Shown here piece by piece: positions 10,234 to 19,701 of a stretch of 64,000 bases of DNA. The position numbers were made by a program, and so were the translations under genes. The stretch is from the NCBI RefSeq assembly GCF_001443045.1, contig NZ_LKPJ01000003.1, positions 225,935-289,934 on the forward strand, in the 5' to 3' direction. Position 1 is the first letter of the stretch, and each line of letters begins with the position of its first letter. The stretch comes from Burkholderia ambifaria. GTDB taxonomy: Bacteria > Pseudomonadota > Gammaproteobacteria > Burkholderiales > Burkholderiaceae. The notes under the pieces are model-generated. The model ran no database searches. It was not told the DNA's origin and saw only the letters and a list, made by a program, of their open reading frames with translations.

Positions 10234-10250
10234 TTATTTCTTCCATCCGC

Positions 10251-10325
10251 ATGTTTCTGAATAAAAAACGGAGTCTGAGCAGCATCGACCGGGGAGCCTG
10301 GCCCTGGCGTCGCTGGTCGCGCTAA
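10251..10325 (+). CDS. trpL: Putative trp operon leader peptide with three Trp codons
   Basis: A 24-codon reading frame, MFLNKKRSLSSIDRGAWPWR followed by RWSR, has tryptophan at codons 17, 19 and 22, close to its stop. It lies in the gap between gph and trpE and is followed 16 bases later by a strong terminator hairpin. Tryptophan is rare in short random frames, so three in six codons at this place is the classical layout of a transcription-attenuation leader: ribosome stalling at Trp codons would control the terminator. A distinct ribosome-binding site is weak. Function is inferred from position and codon content. Confidence 0.75.
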   Translation: MFLNKKRSLSSIDRGAWPWRRWSR

Positions 10326-10341
10326 CCTCTTCGATGAGGTA

Positions 10342-10371
10342 CGCTGAAGCACGTCTTCAGCGCCGTTTTTT
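10342..10371 (+). terminator. Attenuator terminator upstream of trpE
   Basis: CGCTGAAG (10342-10349) pairs perfectly with CTTCAGCG (10355-10362) around a 5-base loop. Six T begin at 10366. A smaller hairpin, ACCTC/GAGGT (10325-10340), precedes it just after the leader peptide. The terminator stands 220 bases before trpE with no gene between, so it acts on trp transcription. The rest of the leader up to 10591 holds no convincing gene. Confidence 0.8.
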
Positions 10372-10591
10372 ATCTCGCTGCGCATCCGCGCGCCGATCGT
10401 CGCACCACCTCGAGTTCTACCGCGTCCGAACGCTTGCGTTCAGGATCGGCCGCAGGCTCGCGACGTTCACGCCCGGAGTGCCGGCCGGCAACAGGCACTT
10501 CTCGATCGACCGCCCTTTCGCCGACGGCAGCCCGCGCAGCGTCAAGTGATCCCTGGCGCACTCCGCCGCTCGTCCCGAACAGGACCGGAAC

Positions 10592-12085
10592 ATGACCGAA
10601 CTCGAATTCCAATCGCTTGCGAACGAAGGCTACAACCGCATCCCGCTGATCGCGGAAGCGCTCGCCGACCTCGAAACGCCGCTGTCCCTCTACCTGAAGC
10701 TGGCCCAGCCTGAACGCGCGGGCGCGAACTCGTTCCTGCTCGAGTCGGTGGTCGGCGGCGAACGCTTCGGCCGCTATTCGTTCATCGGCCTGCCCGCCCG
10801 CACGCTGGTACGTACCCGCAACGGCGTGTCGGAAGTGGTGCGCGACGGCCAGGTCGTCGAGACGCACGACGGCGATCCGTTCGAATTCATCGAGTCGTTC
10901 CAGGCGCGCTTCAAGGTCGCGCAGCGCCCGGGCCTGCCGCGCTTCTGCGGCGGTCTCGCCGGCTATTTCGGCTACGACGCGGTGCGCTACATCGAGAAGA
11001 AGCTCGCGAACACCGCACCGCGCGACGATCTCGGCCTGCCTGACATCCAGTTGCTGCTCACCGAGGAAGTCGCGGTGATCGACAATCTCGCCGGCAAGCT
11101 CTACCTGATCATTTACGCGGATCCGGCCCAGCCCGAGGCTTACACGAAGGCGAAACAGCGCCTGCGCGAGCTGAAGCAGCGCCTGCGCACGACCGTGCAG
11201 CCGCCCGTCACGTCGGCGAGCGTGCGCACCGAGACGTTCCGCGAGTTCAAGAAGGAAGACTATCTGGCCGCCGTGCGCCAGGCGAAGGAATACATCGCTG
11301 CCGGCGAACTGATGCAGGTCCAGGTCGGCCAGCGACTGACGAAGCCGTACCGCGACAATCCGCTGTCGCTGTATCGCGCGCTGCGTTCGCTGAATCCGTC
11401 GCCGTACATGTATTACTACAACTTCGGCGATTTCCACGTGGTCGGCGCGTCGCCGGAAATCCTGGTCCGCCAGGAAAAGCGCGGCGAAGACCAGATCGTC
11501 ACGATCCGTCCGCTCGCCGGCACGCGTCCGCGCGGCAACACGCCCGAGCGCGATGCCGAACTCGCGACCGAACTGCTGAACGATCCGAAGGAAATCGCCG
11601 AGCACGTGATGCTGATCGACCTCGCGCGCAACGACGTCGGCCGCATCGCGGAAATCGGTTCGGTGCAGGTGACCGACAAGATGGTGATCGAAAAGTACTC
11701 GCACGTGCAGCACATCGTCAGCTCGGTCGAAGGCAAGCTGAAGCCCGGCATGACGAACTACGACGTGCTGCGCGCGACGTTCCCGGCCGGCACGCTGTCC
11801 GGTGCGCCGAAAGTGCGCGCGATGGAACTGATTGACGAGCTCGAACCGATCAAGCGCGGGCTGTACGGCGGTGCCGTCGGCTACCTGTCGTTCTCGGGCG
11901 AGATGGATCTCGCGATCGCGATCCGCACGGGCCTGATCCACAACGGCAACCTGTATGTGCAAGCGGCGGCCGGCGTCGTCGCCGACTCGGTGCCCGAATC
12001 CGAATGGCAAGAGACCGAGAACAAGGCGCGCGCGGTGCTGCGTGCGGCCGAACAGGTCCAGGACGGCCTCGATAGCGACTTCTGA
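10592..12085 (+). CDS. trpE: Anthranilate synthase component I
   Basis: 497-residue chorismate-binding subunit. With TrpG it makes anthranilate from chorismate and glutamine. The N-terminal part carries the tryptophan feedback element ([17 protein letters not shown]). The catalytic half has the conserved [32 protein letters not shown] and [19 protein letters not shown] stretches. It is the first structural gene of trpEGDC, behind the leader peptide and attenuator. A GGACCGGAAC site precedes the ATG. trpG begins 12 bases after its stop. Confidence 0.97.
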   Translation: MTELEFQSLANEGYNRIPLIAEALADLETPLSLYLKLAQPERAGANSFLLESVVGGERFGRYSFIGLPARTLVRTRNGVSEVVRDGQVVETHDGDPFEFIESFQARFKVAQRPGLPRFCGGLAGYFGYDAVRYIEKKLANTAPRDDLGLPDIQLLLTEEVAVIDNLAGKLYLIIYADPAQPEAYTKAKQRLRELKQRLRTTVQPPVTSASVRTETFREFKKEDYLAAVRQAKEYIAAGELMQVQVGQRLTKPYRDNPLSLYRALRSLNPSPYMYYYNFGDFHVVGASPEILVRQEKRGEDQIVTIRPLAGTRPRGNTPERDAELATELLNDPKEIAEHVMLIDLARNDVGRIAEIGSVQVTDKMVIEKYSHVQHIVSSVEGKLKPGMTNYDVLRATFPAGTLSGAPKVRAMELIDELEPIKRGLYGGAVGYLSFSGEMDLAIAIRTGLIHNGNLYVQAAAGVVADSVPESEWQETENKARAVLRAAEQVQDGLDSDF

Positions 12086-12097
12086 CGGAGACTGACC

Positions 12098-12697
<600 letters not shown>

Positions 12698-12710
12698 CGG
12701 GAGACGCACG

Positions 12711-13742
12711 ATGACGATTACCCCGCAGGAAGCGCTGCAACGCACGATCGAGCACCGCGAAATCTTCCACGATGAGATGCTGCACCTGATGCGGCTCATC
12801 ATGCGCGGCGACATGTCGCCCGTGATGGCGGCCGCGATCATCACCGGGCTGCGCGTGAAGAAGGAGACGATCGGCGAGATCGCCGCCGCCGCGACCGTGA
12901 TGCGCGAATTCGCGAATCACGTCGAGGTGCCGGACAACTCGAACTTCGTCGACATCGTCGGCACGGGCGGCGACGGCGCGCACACGTTCAACATCTCGAC
13001 CGCGTCGATGTTCATCACGGCAGCGGCCGGCGCGAAGGTCGCGAAGCACGGCAACCGCGGCGTATCGAGCAAGTCCGGCAGCGCCGACGTGCTCGAGGCG
13101 CTCGGCGTGAACATCGACCTGCAACCCGAGCAGGTTGCCGCATCGATCGCCGAAACCGGCATGGGCTTCATGTTCGCGCCGAACCACCATCCGGCGATGA
13201 AAAACATCGCGGCCGTGCGCCGCGAGCTCGGCGTGCGGACGATCTTCAACATCCTCGGCCCGCTGACCAATCCGGCCGGCGCGCCGAACCAGCTGATGGG
13301 CGTGTTCCACCCTGACCTCGTCGGCATCCAGGTGCGCGTGATGCAGCGCCTGGGCGCGCAGCACGTGCTGGTCGTGTACGGCAAGGACGGGATGGATGAA
13401 GTGTCGCTCGGCGCCGCGACGCTCGTCGGCGAATTGCGCGACGGCAAGGTGCACGAATACGAGATCCATCCGGAAGACTTCGGCTTGCAGATGGTGTCGA
13501 ACCGCACGCTGAAGGTGGAAAATGCCGAGGAATCGCGCACGATGCTGCTCGGCGCGCTGGACAATCAGCCGGGCGTCGCGCGCGAGATCGTCACACTGAA
13601 CGCGGGCACCGCGCTCTATGCGGCCAATATCGCCGAATCGATCGCAGACGGCATCCAACTCGCCCGCGAAGCGATCGCGAGCGGCAAGGCACGCGCGAAA
13701 GTCGACGAACTCGTGCGCTTCACGCAGCAATTCAAGCGCTGA
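12711..13742 (+). CDS. trpD: Anthranilate phosphoribosyltransferase
   Basis: 343-residue class III phosphoribosyltransferase that joins anthranilate to PRPP. The PRPP/pyrophosphate loop [14 protein letters not shown] is at about residues 83-96. [21 protein letters not shown] and [12 protein letters not shown] follow, and all are typical. It is a separate polypeptide, not fused to trpG as in enterobacteria. It starts 13 bases after trpG with a GGGAGACGC site. Confidence 0.97.
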   Translation: MTITPQEALQRTIEHREIFHDEMLHLMRLIMRGDMSPVMAAAIITGLRVKKETIGEIAAAATVMREFANHVEVPDNSNFVDIVGTGGDGAHTFNISTASMFITAAAGAKVAKHGNRGVSSKSGSADVLEALGVNIDLQPEQVAASIAETGMGFMFAPNHHPAMKNIAAVRRELGVRTIFNILGPLTNPAGAPNQLMGVFHPDLVGIQVRVMQRLGAQHVLVVYGKDGMDEVSLGAATLVGELRDGKVHEYEIHPEDFGLQMVSNRTLKVENAEESRTMLLGALDNQPGVAREIVTLNAGTALYAANIAESIADGIQLAREAIASGKARAKVDELVRFTQQFKR

Positions 13743-13771
13743 CTCCCCTTACGAATCAAGCAGGAACCCAC

Positions 13772-14557
13772 ATGAGCGACATTCTCGACCGCATCATCGC
13801 CGTCAAGCGCGAAGAAGTCGCGGCGGCCATGCGCAGCACGCCGCTCGAGGCACTGAAACTCGAAGCGTCCACGCGCGACCTGCGCGACTTCGTCGGCGCG
13901 CTGCGCGCGAAGCAGGCGGCCGGCAACGCGGCAGTGATTGCCGAAGTAAAGAAGGCAAGCCCGTCGAAGGGCGTGCTGCGCGAACATTTCGTGCCGGCCG
14001 ACATCGCGCGCTCGTATGCGGCACACGGCGCCGCATGCCTGTCGGTGCTGACCGATGAACAGTTCTTCCAGGGCAGCGTCCGCTATCTCCAGGAGGCACG
14101 CGCGGCCTGCACGCTGCCGGTGCTGCGCAAGGACTTCATCGTCGACGCGTACCAGATCCTCGAGGCACGCGCGATGGGCGCCGACGCGATCCTGCTGATC
14201 GCCGCCGCGCTCGACACGCCGCTGATGCAGGAACTCGAGGCGTACGCGCACTCGCTCGGCCTCGCGGTGCTGGTCGAAGTGCACGATCGCAACGAGATGG
14301 AACAGGCGCTGACGCTGAAGACGCCGCTGCTCGGCATCAACAACCGCAACCTGCGCACGTTCGAGACGACGATCCAGACCACGCTCGACATGCTCGACAT
14401 GATTCCGCAGGACCGCATGGTCGTGACCGAGTCGGGGATCCTGTCGCGCAGCGAAGTCGACACGATGCGCGCGGCGAACGTGAACGCGTTCCTCGTCGGC
14501 GAAGCGTTCATGCGCGCCGACCAGCCGGGCGAGGAACTCGCGCGGATGTTCTTCTGA
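13772..14557 (+). CDS. trpC: Indole-3-glycerol phosphate synthase
   Basis: 261-residue TIM-barrel enzyme that closes the indole ring to indole-3-glycerol phosphate. The signature [16 protein letters not shown] carries the catalytic lysine. [30 protein letters not shown] and [12 protein letters not shown] are conserved. It is monofunctional, with no fused TrpF. Its stop overlaps the ATG of the next gene (TGATG), so the CYTH protein is translated from the trp mRNA. Confidence 0.97.
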   Translation: MSDILDRIIAVKREEVAAAMRSTPLEALKLEASTRDLRDFVGALRAKQAAGNAAVIAEVKKASPSKGVLREHFVPADIARSYAAHGAACLSVLTDEQFFQGSVRYLQEARAACTLPVLRKDFIVDAYQILEARAMGADAILLIAAALDTPLMQELEAYAHSLGLAVLVEVHDRNEMEQALTLKTPLLGINNRNLRTFETTIQTTLDMLDMIPQDRMVVTESGILSRSEVDTMRAANVNAFLVGEAFMRADQPGEELARMFF

Positions 14558-15183
14558 TGGCGATCGAAAAGGAAATCAAGCTCGCGCTGCCGGCCGGCCA
14601 GGCCGATGCGGCGCGGCGTTTTTTCGAGACGCTGACCAGCGAAGCCGGCGACGTCATCGCGCTCGCGAACGTCTACTACGACACGCCCGATCTCGCGCTG
14701 GCCCGTTCCAAGAGCGCGGTGCGTGTGCGCCGCACGCCGCACGGCTGGTTGCAGACCTTCAAGACGGTCGGCAGCGCGGAAGCCGGCCTGCATAGCCGCC
14801 ACGAATGGGAGTTGCCCGTCGCCGGCGATGCGCTCGAAATCGATGCGCTCGTCGCTGCGTGTGACGTGCCGGGCGCCGCCAGCGCATTGCGCGACGCGGC
14901 GCCCGCACTGCACGCGCTGTTCCGGACGGACTTTTCGCGTACGCTGTGGCGCATCGCAATCGGCGGCGCAACCGTCGAGGCCGCGGTCGACATCGGCGAG
15001 ATCGTCGTCCAGGCGGAAAACGATACGCGCCGCGAACCGATCAGCGAAATCGAACTCGAACTGATCGACGGCCCGGAAGCAGCGCTCGCGACGCTCGCCG
15101 CCGAACTGCAGCAGGCGCTGCCGGGCCTCGCCCCCGAAAACATCAGCAAGGCGCAGCGCGGCTACCGGCTGCGCGCGCAATAA
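14557..15183 (+). CDS. CYTH-domain triphosphatase-like protein
   Basis: 208-residue CYTH domain protein; such proteins hydrolyse inorganic triphosphate or related triphosphorylated substrates in a tunnel-like beta barrel. The defining ExExK motif is at the N-terminus (E4-K-E6-I-K8), followed by YYDTPDLALARSKSAVRVRR, which holds further basic substrate contacts. It has no C-terminal CHAD domain, unlike many bacterial relatives. It overlaps trpC by one base and is followed 13 bases later by ung. The link to tryptophan synthesis is positional only; substrate unknown. Confidence 0.88.
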   Translation: MAIEKEIKLALPAGQADAARRFFETLTSEAGDVIALANVYYDTPDLALARSKSAVRVRRTPHGWLQTFKTVGSAEAGLHSRHEWELPVAGDALEIDALVAACDVPGAASALRDAAPALHALFRTDFSRTLWRIAIGGATVEAAVDIGEIVVQAENDTRREPISEIELELIDGPEAALATLAAELQQALPGLAPENISKAQRGYRLRAQ

Positions 15184-15196
15184 ACCCGCATCACGC

Positions 15197-16102
15197 ATGG
15201 CAACCCGCAAGACTCTCCGTACGCCACACCAGGCGTCGCTGTTCGACGATCCTGTACCGGAAACGGCGCAGGACGATGTTCCCGCCCCGGCGCCCGCGCC
15301 GGCCTCAGCCGGCCGCAAGCCCGCCAAAAAGGCCGCGGCAGCCGCCCCGGTTTCCGCCGCGCCGCGGCCCGTTACCGCGGACGTCCCGCACCTCGCCGCG
15401 CAATTCGATGCATTGCCGGTCGTCTGGCGCGAGGTGCTGAAACCCTTCACCGACAGCGACGCGTATGCGCCGCTGTGCCGCTTCGTCGACGACGAGCGCG
15501 CGGCCGGCAAGACGGTCTACCCGACCGACGTGTTCCGTGCGCTGCGCCTGACGAGCCCGGACGATGTGAAAGTCGTGATCCTCGGCCAGGACCCGTACCA
15601 CGGCGACGACCGCGGCACGCCGCAGGCGCACGGCCTTGCGTTCTCGGTGCCGCCTGCCGTGCGCACGCCGCCGTCGCTGCGCAACATCTTCAAGGAAATC
15701 GTCGCGAATTTCGGCCACGACACGCCGCGTCACGGCTGCCTCGATACCTGGGCGCGCCAGGGCGTGCTGCTGCTCAACACCGTGCTGACGGTCGAGCGCG
15801 GTGCGGCCGCGAGCCACGCGAAGCGCGGCTGGGAGCAATGCACGGACACGCTGATCCGCGAACTGGCCGGCCGCCATCGCGGGCTCGTGTTCATGCTGTG
15901 GGGCGCGCATGCGCAGGCGAAGCGCGCGCTGTTCGATGCGAGCGCGCACTGCGTGCTCGAGGCGCCGCATCCGTCGCCGCTGTCTGCACACCGCGGCTTC
16001 CTCGGTTGCCGCCACTTCGCGCTCGCGAACGACTATCTCGTCGAAGCGGGCCGCGAGCCGATCGACTGGCGCCTGCCGGAAGTGGCCGAAACGCTCGCGT
16101 AA
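15197..16102 (+). CDS. ung: Uracil-DNA glycosylase
   Basis: 301-residue family 1 uracil-DNA glycosylase that excises uracil from DNA. The water-activating motif is VVILGQDPYHGD (D132), and the DNA-intercalation loop is HPSPLSAHRGF (H258). About 70 N-terminal residues rich in Ala, Pro and Lys precede the fold. They explain the length above the usual 220-250 and are probably disordered. A start after this extension is possible but I see no better site. The stop codon sits in the first unit of a small tandem repeat, and a strong bidirectional terminator follows. Confidence 0.94.
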   Translation: MATRKTLRTPHQASLFDDPVPETAQDDVPAPAPAPASAGRKPAKKAAAAAPVSAAPRPVTADVPHLAAQFDALPVVWREVLKPFTDSDAYAPLCRFVDDERAAGKTVYPTDVFRALRLTSPDDVKVVILGQDPYHGDDRGTPQAHGLAFSVPPAVRTPPSLRNIFKEIVANFGHDTPRHGCLDTWARQGVLLLNTVLTVERGAAASHAKRGWEQCTDTLIRELAGRHRGLVFMLWGAHAQAKRALFDASAHCVLEAPHPSPLSAHRGFLGCRHFALANDYLVEAGREPIDWRLPEVAETLA

Positions 16103-16123
16103 TCGCGTAATCGCGTAATCGCG
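16100..16123. repeat. Three tandem copies of an 8-bp repeat at the ung stop
   Basis: TAATCGCG occurs three times head to tail at 16100-16123. The first TAA is the ung stop codon. Such a tract is prone to slippage, but since each unit starts with TAA a change in copy number would not extend the protein. Confidence 0.85.
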
Positions 16124-16146
16124 TTTCGCTTTCGCCCGCATCACGC

Positions 16147-16182
16147 AAAAACGCCGCGTCCCTTTCGGAACGCGGCGTTTTT
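16147..16182. terminator. Bidirectional terminator between ung and azoR
   Basis: A 13-bp perfect stem, AAAAACGCCGCGT (16147-16159) with its complement at 16170-16182, closes a 10-base loop. T-rich sequence follows on both strands, so it can end both convergent genes. Confidence 0.9.
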
Positions 16183-16223
16183 TTATCGGACGACGCAGCG
16201 GATGCAACGCACCCGCACCGGCC

Positions 16224-16820
16224 TTACGCAGCAGCGATCGCTTCGCGTGCGCTAGCAAGTGCCGCGCTCTGCGAATCCGGCCCGAGGTTCAGGCCTTCGG
16301 CATGGATGAAGCTCACGTCGGTCATGCCGACGAAGCCGAGGAACGTGCGCAGGAACGGCGTCTGGCTGTCGTTCGGCGTGCCGGCGTACTTGCCGCCGCG
16401 CGCCGTCACCACATGAACCTTCTTGCCCGTGATCAGGCCTTCCGGGCCGTTCTCGGTGTAGCGGAACGTGACGCCTGCGCGGGCGATCCAGTCGAAATAC
16501 GTCTTCAGTTGCGACGAGACGCCGAAGTTGTACATCGGTGCGCCGATCACGATGATGTCGGCAGCTTGCAGTTCGGCGATCAGCGCATCGCTCTTCGCGA
16601 CGATCGCATTCTGTTCCGCATTACGCTTGTCGGCCGGCGTGAAGAACGCACCAAGCACCGATTCGTCGAGGTGCGGCAGCGCGTCGGCCAGCAGGTCACG
16701 AACCACGACCTTCGCGCCGGGGTTCGATTGTTGCAGCTTTGCCGTCAGTTCGTTGGCCAGCAGCGTGGACTGCGCACCTTGCGAGCGCGCCGCGGAATTG
16801 ATTTGCAGAATGGTCGTCAT
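16224..16820 (-). CDS. azoR: FMN-dependent NADH-azoreductase
   Basis: 198-residue flavodoxin-fold NAD(P)H oxidoreductase of the AzoR family, which reduces azo dyes and quinones with FMN. The N-terminal [17 protein letters not shown] phosphate loop and the flavin-contact segments [19 protein letters not shown] and [10 protein letters not shown] are present. The ATG at 16820 is preceded by a GGAG-type site. A nested inverted repeat separates it from the upstream M61 gene, so it probably has its own promoter. Confidence 0.93.
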   Translation of the reverse strand: MTTILQINSAARSQGAQSTLLANELTAKLQQSNPGAKVVVRDLLADALPHLDESVLGAFFTPADKRNAEQNAIVAKSDALIAELQAADIIVIGAPMYNFGVSSQLKTYFDWIARAGVTFRYTENGPEGLITGKKVHVVTARGGKYAGTPNDSQTPFLRTFLGFVGMTDVSFIHAEGLNLGPDSQSAALASAREAIAAA

Positions 16821-16891
16821 GTCAGGCTCCAGTTAGGTTGCGCTTCGGTAGCGCGAGTGACGCCATTGTGCGTGGCCGAATGATCGCGAAA

Positions 16892-16958
16892 AAGCGGGTT
16901 CCGGGCGACGGATTGTTGCACCAACAGAACAATCCATGATCGCGCCCCGAAACCCGCT
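16892..16958 (-). terminator. Nested inverted repeat after the M61 peptidase gene, likely terminator
   Basis: An outer imperfect pair of GC-rich arms (16893-16907 and 16943-16958) encloses a perfect 8-bp inner pair, GGATTGTT (16910-16917) with AACAATCC (16928-16935). Read on the minus strand, five T follow the outer arm. It fits termination of the M61 transcript before azoR. Confidence 0.55.
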
Positions 16959-16967
16959 CACACATGC

Positions 16968-18767
16968 TCAGCCTTTCAGCCAGGCTTCCCGGGCCTTGTG
17001 CGCGGCGGCCGGCTTCGCGGCCGCCGTAAGCCGGTAGCGTGAGACTTCCGGCCCGTCCAGCTTCAGTTTCACGGTCCGCAGCTCGTCGCGGCGGAACGCG
17101 TGCACCTCCACCTTGTCGCCCGGCCGGTAGCGCGCAAGCAGCGTGTCGAGATTCGTGCCGGTAACCCGCAGCCCGTCGACCGCGATCAGCGTGTCGCCAG
17201 CCGACAGCCCTGCACGATGCGAACCGCCGCCTTCGTAGACCGCCGCCAGCGTGCAGTCCGCACCGCCGCGCAGGCGCGCGCCGATCGTCGGCTTCGCAGC
17301 CGCGCCGGACGCGACCTCGGGCGCGAGCGCCACGCCGAACGGCGCGAGCAGTTCGGCGAGCGGCAGGTCGCGCGTGCCGTACACGGCGTCTGCGAACAGC
17401 CGGCCGAGTGCGACGCCCGTGGCTTCCTCGATCAGCGTCTCGACCTCGTGTTCCTCGACGCCCGCCTGCTTGCCGCGATAGAACTCTCGGCCGTAGCGCT
17501 GCCACAGCAGACGCATCACGTCGTCGAGCGACTTGCGGTTGCGCGTCTGCGCGCGGATCGCGAGATCGAACGCGAGCGCGACGAGCGAGCCCTTCGTGTA
17601 GTAGCTGACGATCGCGTTGGTGGCGTTCTCGTCCTGCCGGTAATACTTGACCCACGCGTCGAACGAGCTTTCCGCGACGCTTTGCTTCAGGCGCCCCGTG
17701 CCGCGCAGCACACCGCCGACGGTACGGCCGAGCGCCGCGAAATATTCGTCCTGCGACATCAGCCCGCTGCGCACGAGCATCAAGTCGTCGTAATACGACG
17801 TGAAGCCCTCGAACAGCCACAGCAGCGACGTGTAGTTTTCCCGCGCGAGGTCGTACGGCACGAACGCGGCCGGCTTGATGCGCTTCACGTTCCACGTGTG
17901 GAAATACTCGTGGCTGCAAAGGCCGAGATACGTGCGATAGCCTTCCGTCGTTTCCTGCCGGCCCTTCACCGGCAGGTCGGTGCGGTTGCAGATCAGCGCG
18001 GTCGACGCACGATGTTCGAGGCCGCCGTAGCCGTCGCTGACCGCGAGCGTCATGAACACGTAGCGGTCCATCGGTGCCTTCCTCGATTTCGGCTCGAACA
18101 GCGCGATCTGCGCTTCGCACACGCGCTTCAGGTCGGTGCGTAGCCGCTCCATGTCGAGCTGCGTGACGCGCCCGGCGATCACGATGTCGTGCGGCACGCC
18201 GTGTGCGTCAAAGGTCGCCAGTGCGAACTCGCCGATCGTCACCGGATGGTCGGCGAGCTCGTCATAGTTCGACGCGCGATACGCGCCGAACCCGTAGCGC
18301 CTGGTGCCGCGCGCCTCAGGTAGCGATGTGCCGACGCGCCACGTGCGGAACGCGGCCCCCGCCGGTTTCGCGATGTCGACTTCGCACGGCGCATCCTCGC
18401 GACCGGCGACGCTCAAGAACACGGCCGTGGCGTTGAAGAAGCCGCCCGATTCGTCAAGATACGCGGAGCGGACCGACAGGTCCCACGCATACACGTCGTA
18501 GCGCAGCGTCAGCGTGCCGTTCACCGGCGCGGCCTGCCATGTGTTCTTGTCGGTTTTCGCGATCCGCACCTTGCGGCCCGTGTCGTTGAACGCGGCGAGC
18601 GTCACGATGTTGCGCGCGAACTCGCGCACGAGGTAGCTGCCCGGAATCCACACCGGCAGCGAGAAGCGCTGGCCTGCGGGATCGGGATCGGTGACCGTCA
18701 CCGACACTTCGAACAGGTGCGCGGCAAGATCTTTCGGGGCAATCGAATAACGGATCGGCTGGGTCAT
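16968..18767 (-). CDS. M61 family metallopeptidase with PDZ domain
   Basis: 599-residue M61 (glycyl aminopeptidase-like) protein. The N-terminal half is the family's beta domain (LPVWIPGSYLVREFARN). The zinc site is H286-EYF-H290 in LCSHEYFHTWNVKRI, with the downstream ENYTSLLWLFEGFTSYYDDL segment giving the third ligand. A C-terminal PDZ domain follows (about residues 490-570, with TLIAVDGLRVTGTNLD). No signal peptide is seen, so it is probably cytoplasmic. Substrate unknown; known relatives prefer peptides with N-terminal Gly or Ala. Confidence 0.9.
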   Translation of the reverse strand: MTQPIRYSIAPKDLAAHLFEVSVTVTDPDPAGQRFSLPVWIPGSYLVREFARNIVTLAAFNDTGRKVRIAKTDKNTWQAAPVNGTLTLRYDVYAWDLSVRSAYLDESGGFFNATAVFLSVAGREDAPCEVDIAKPAGAAFRTWRVGTSLPEARGTRRYGFGAYRASNYDELADHPVTIGEFALATFDAHGVPHDIVIAGRVTQLDMERLRTDLKRVCEAQIALFEPKSRKAPMDRYVFMTLAVSDGYGGLEHRASTALICNRTDLPVKGRQETTEGYRTYLGLCSHEYFHTWNVKRIKPAAFVPYDLARENYTSLLWLFEGFTSYYDDLMLVRSGLMSQDEYFAALGRTVGGVLRGTGRLKQSVAESSFDAWVKYYRQDENATNAIVSYYTKGSLVALAFDLAIRAQTRNRKSLDDVMRLLWQRYGREFYRGKQAGVEEHEVETLIEEATGVALGRLFADAVYGTRDLPLAELLAPFGVALAPEVASGAAAKPTIGARLRGGADCTLAAVYEGGGSHRAGLSAGDTLIAVDGLRVTGTNLDTLLARYRPGDKVEVHAFRRDELRTVKLKLDGPEVSRYRLTAAAKPAAAHKAREAWLKG

Positions 18768-18882
18768 CGTGGCAATCGGTCGAAAATCGGACGGAATACG
18801 GCGGCGGAAACGAAGAGAGGCGCCGGCAAATATCGCGGGCGCCCCTCGCTGGCCGGGCCACGCGGCCCGGCGTGTCGGTCGG

Positions 18883-19611
18883 TTACTTGCTCGACGCGAG
18901 CGCCTGGTTCAGCTGGTCGGCCGACACCGCGCCCGGCAGCCGACGGCCGTCGGGCAGGAAGATCGTCGGCGTGCCGGTGACGTTCATCCCGCGGCCAAGC
19001 GCGAGGTTCTTGTCGAGCGCGCTCGTATCGCAGTTGCCGGCGCCGGACGGTGCGCGATGGTCGAGCATCCAGCCCTCCCAGGTTTTCGCGCGGTCGGTCG
19101 CGCACCAGATCGCCTTCGACTTGGTGGTCGAATCGGGCGACAGCACCGGGTACAGGAAGGTGTAGACGGTCACGTTGTCGATCGACTGAAGCGTCGTCTC
19201 GAGCCGCTTGCAGTACGGGCAGTTCGGATCGGAGAACACCGCGATCTTGCGTGCGCCGTTGCCCTTGACGACCTTGATCGCGTTGGCGAGCGGCAGGCTC
19301 GCGAAGTCGATCTTGTTGAGGTCGGACAGGCGTGCGTCGGTCAGGTTCTTGTGCGTCTTGGTGTCGACGAGATCGCCGAGCAGCACGTAGTCGCCGGCTG
19401 CGTCGCTATAGATGATCTGCGTGCCGAGGTTGACTTCGTACAGGCCCGCGACCGGCGATTTCGACACGCTCTTGATCGGCGCGTCGCTGCCGAGACGCGC
19501 TTGCAGCGTGGCTTTCAGCTTGTCCGTGGTTTGGTCGGCCTGCGCGCTGCAGCCGAGCGTCGCCATCGTGACGGCCAGCGCCAGCGATGCGATGCGGATC
19601 GTTTTTTTCAT
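18883..19611 (-). CDS. dsbC: Thiol:disulfide interchange protein DsbC
   Basis: 242-residue periplasmic disulfide isomerase. The signal peptide is KKTIRIASLALAVTMATLGC. The N-terminal dimerisation domain covers roughly residues 30-95, and a thioredoxin-like domain carries the C131-PY-C134 active site in SDPNCPYCKRLE. The family cis-Pro context TGTPTIFLPDGRR is present. A second Cys pair (C165 region and CDTSALDK) fits the structural disulfide of DsbC. A cysteine at the signal-peptide end could make it a lipoprotein, but the site is not a clean lipobox. Confidence 0.93.
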   Translation of the reverse strand: MKKTIRIASLALAVTMATLGCSAQADQTTDKLKATLQARLGSDAPIKSVSKSPVAGLYEVNLGTQIIYSDAAGDYVLLGDLVDTKTHKNLTDARLSDLNKIDFASLPLANAIKVVKGNGARKIAVFSDPNCPYCKRLETTLQSIDNVTVYTFLYPVLSPDSTTKSKAIWCATDRAKTWEGWMLDHRAPSGAGNCDTSALDKNLALGRGMNVTGTPTIFLPDGRRLPGAVSADQLNQALASSK

Positions 19612-19701
19612 CCTGTTGTTCCTTCAGCTCAATCGGAGTGCACATCACAGTGTACGCCGTAACGGAGCCCTGTCCGACAGGCCGGGGACGCGAAGGTTCG
19701 A

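Noticed and set aside
10334-10549. 71-codon frame between the attenuator and trpE
   Set aside because: It starts inside the terminator region, is Arg-rich, has no site and does not resemble a protein.
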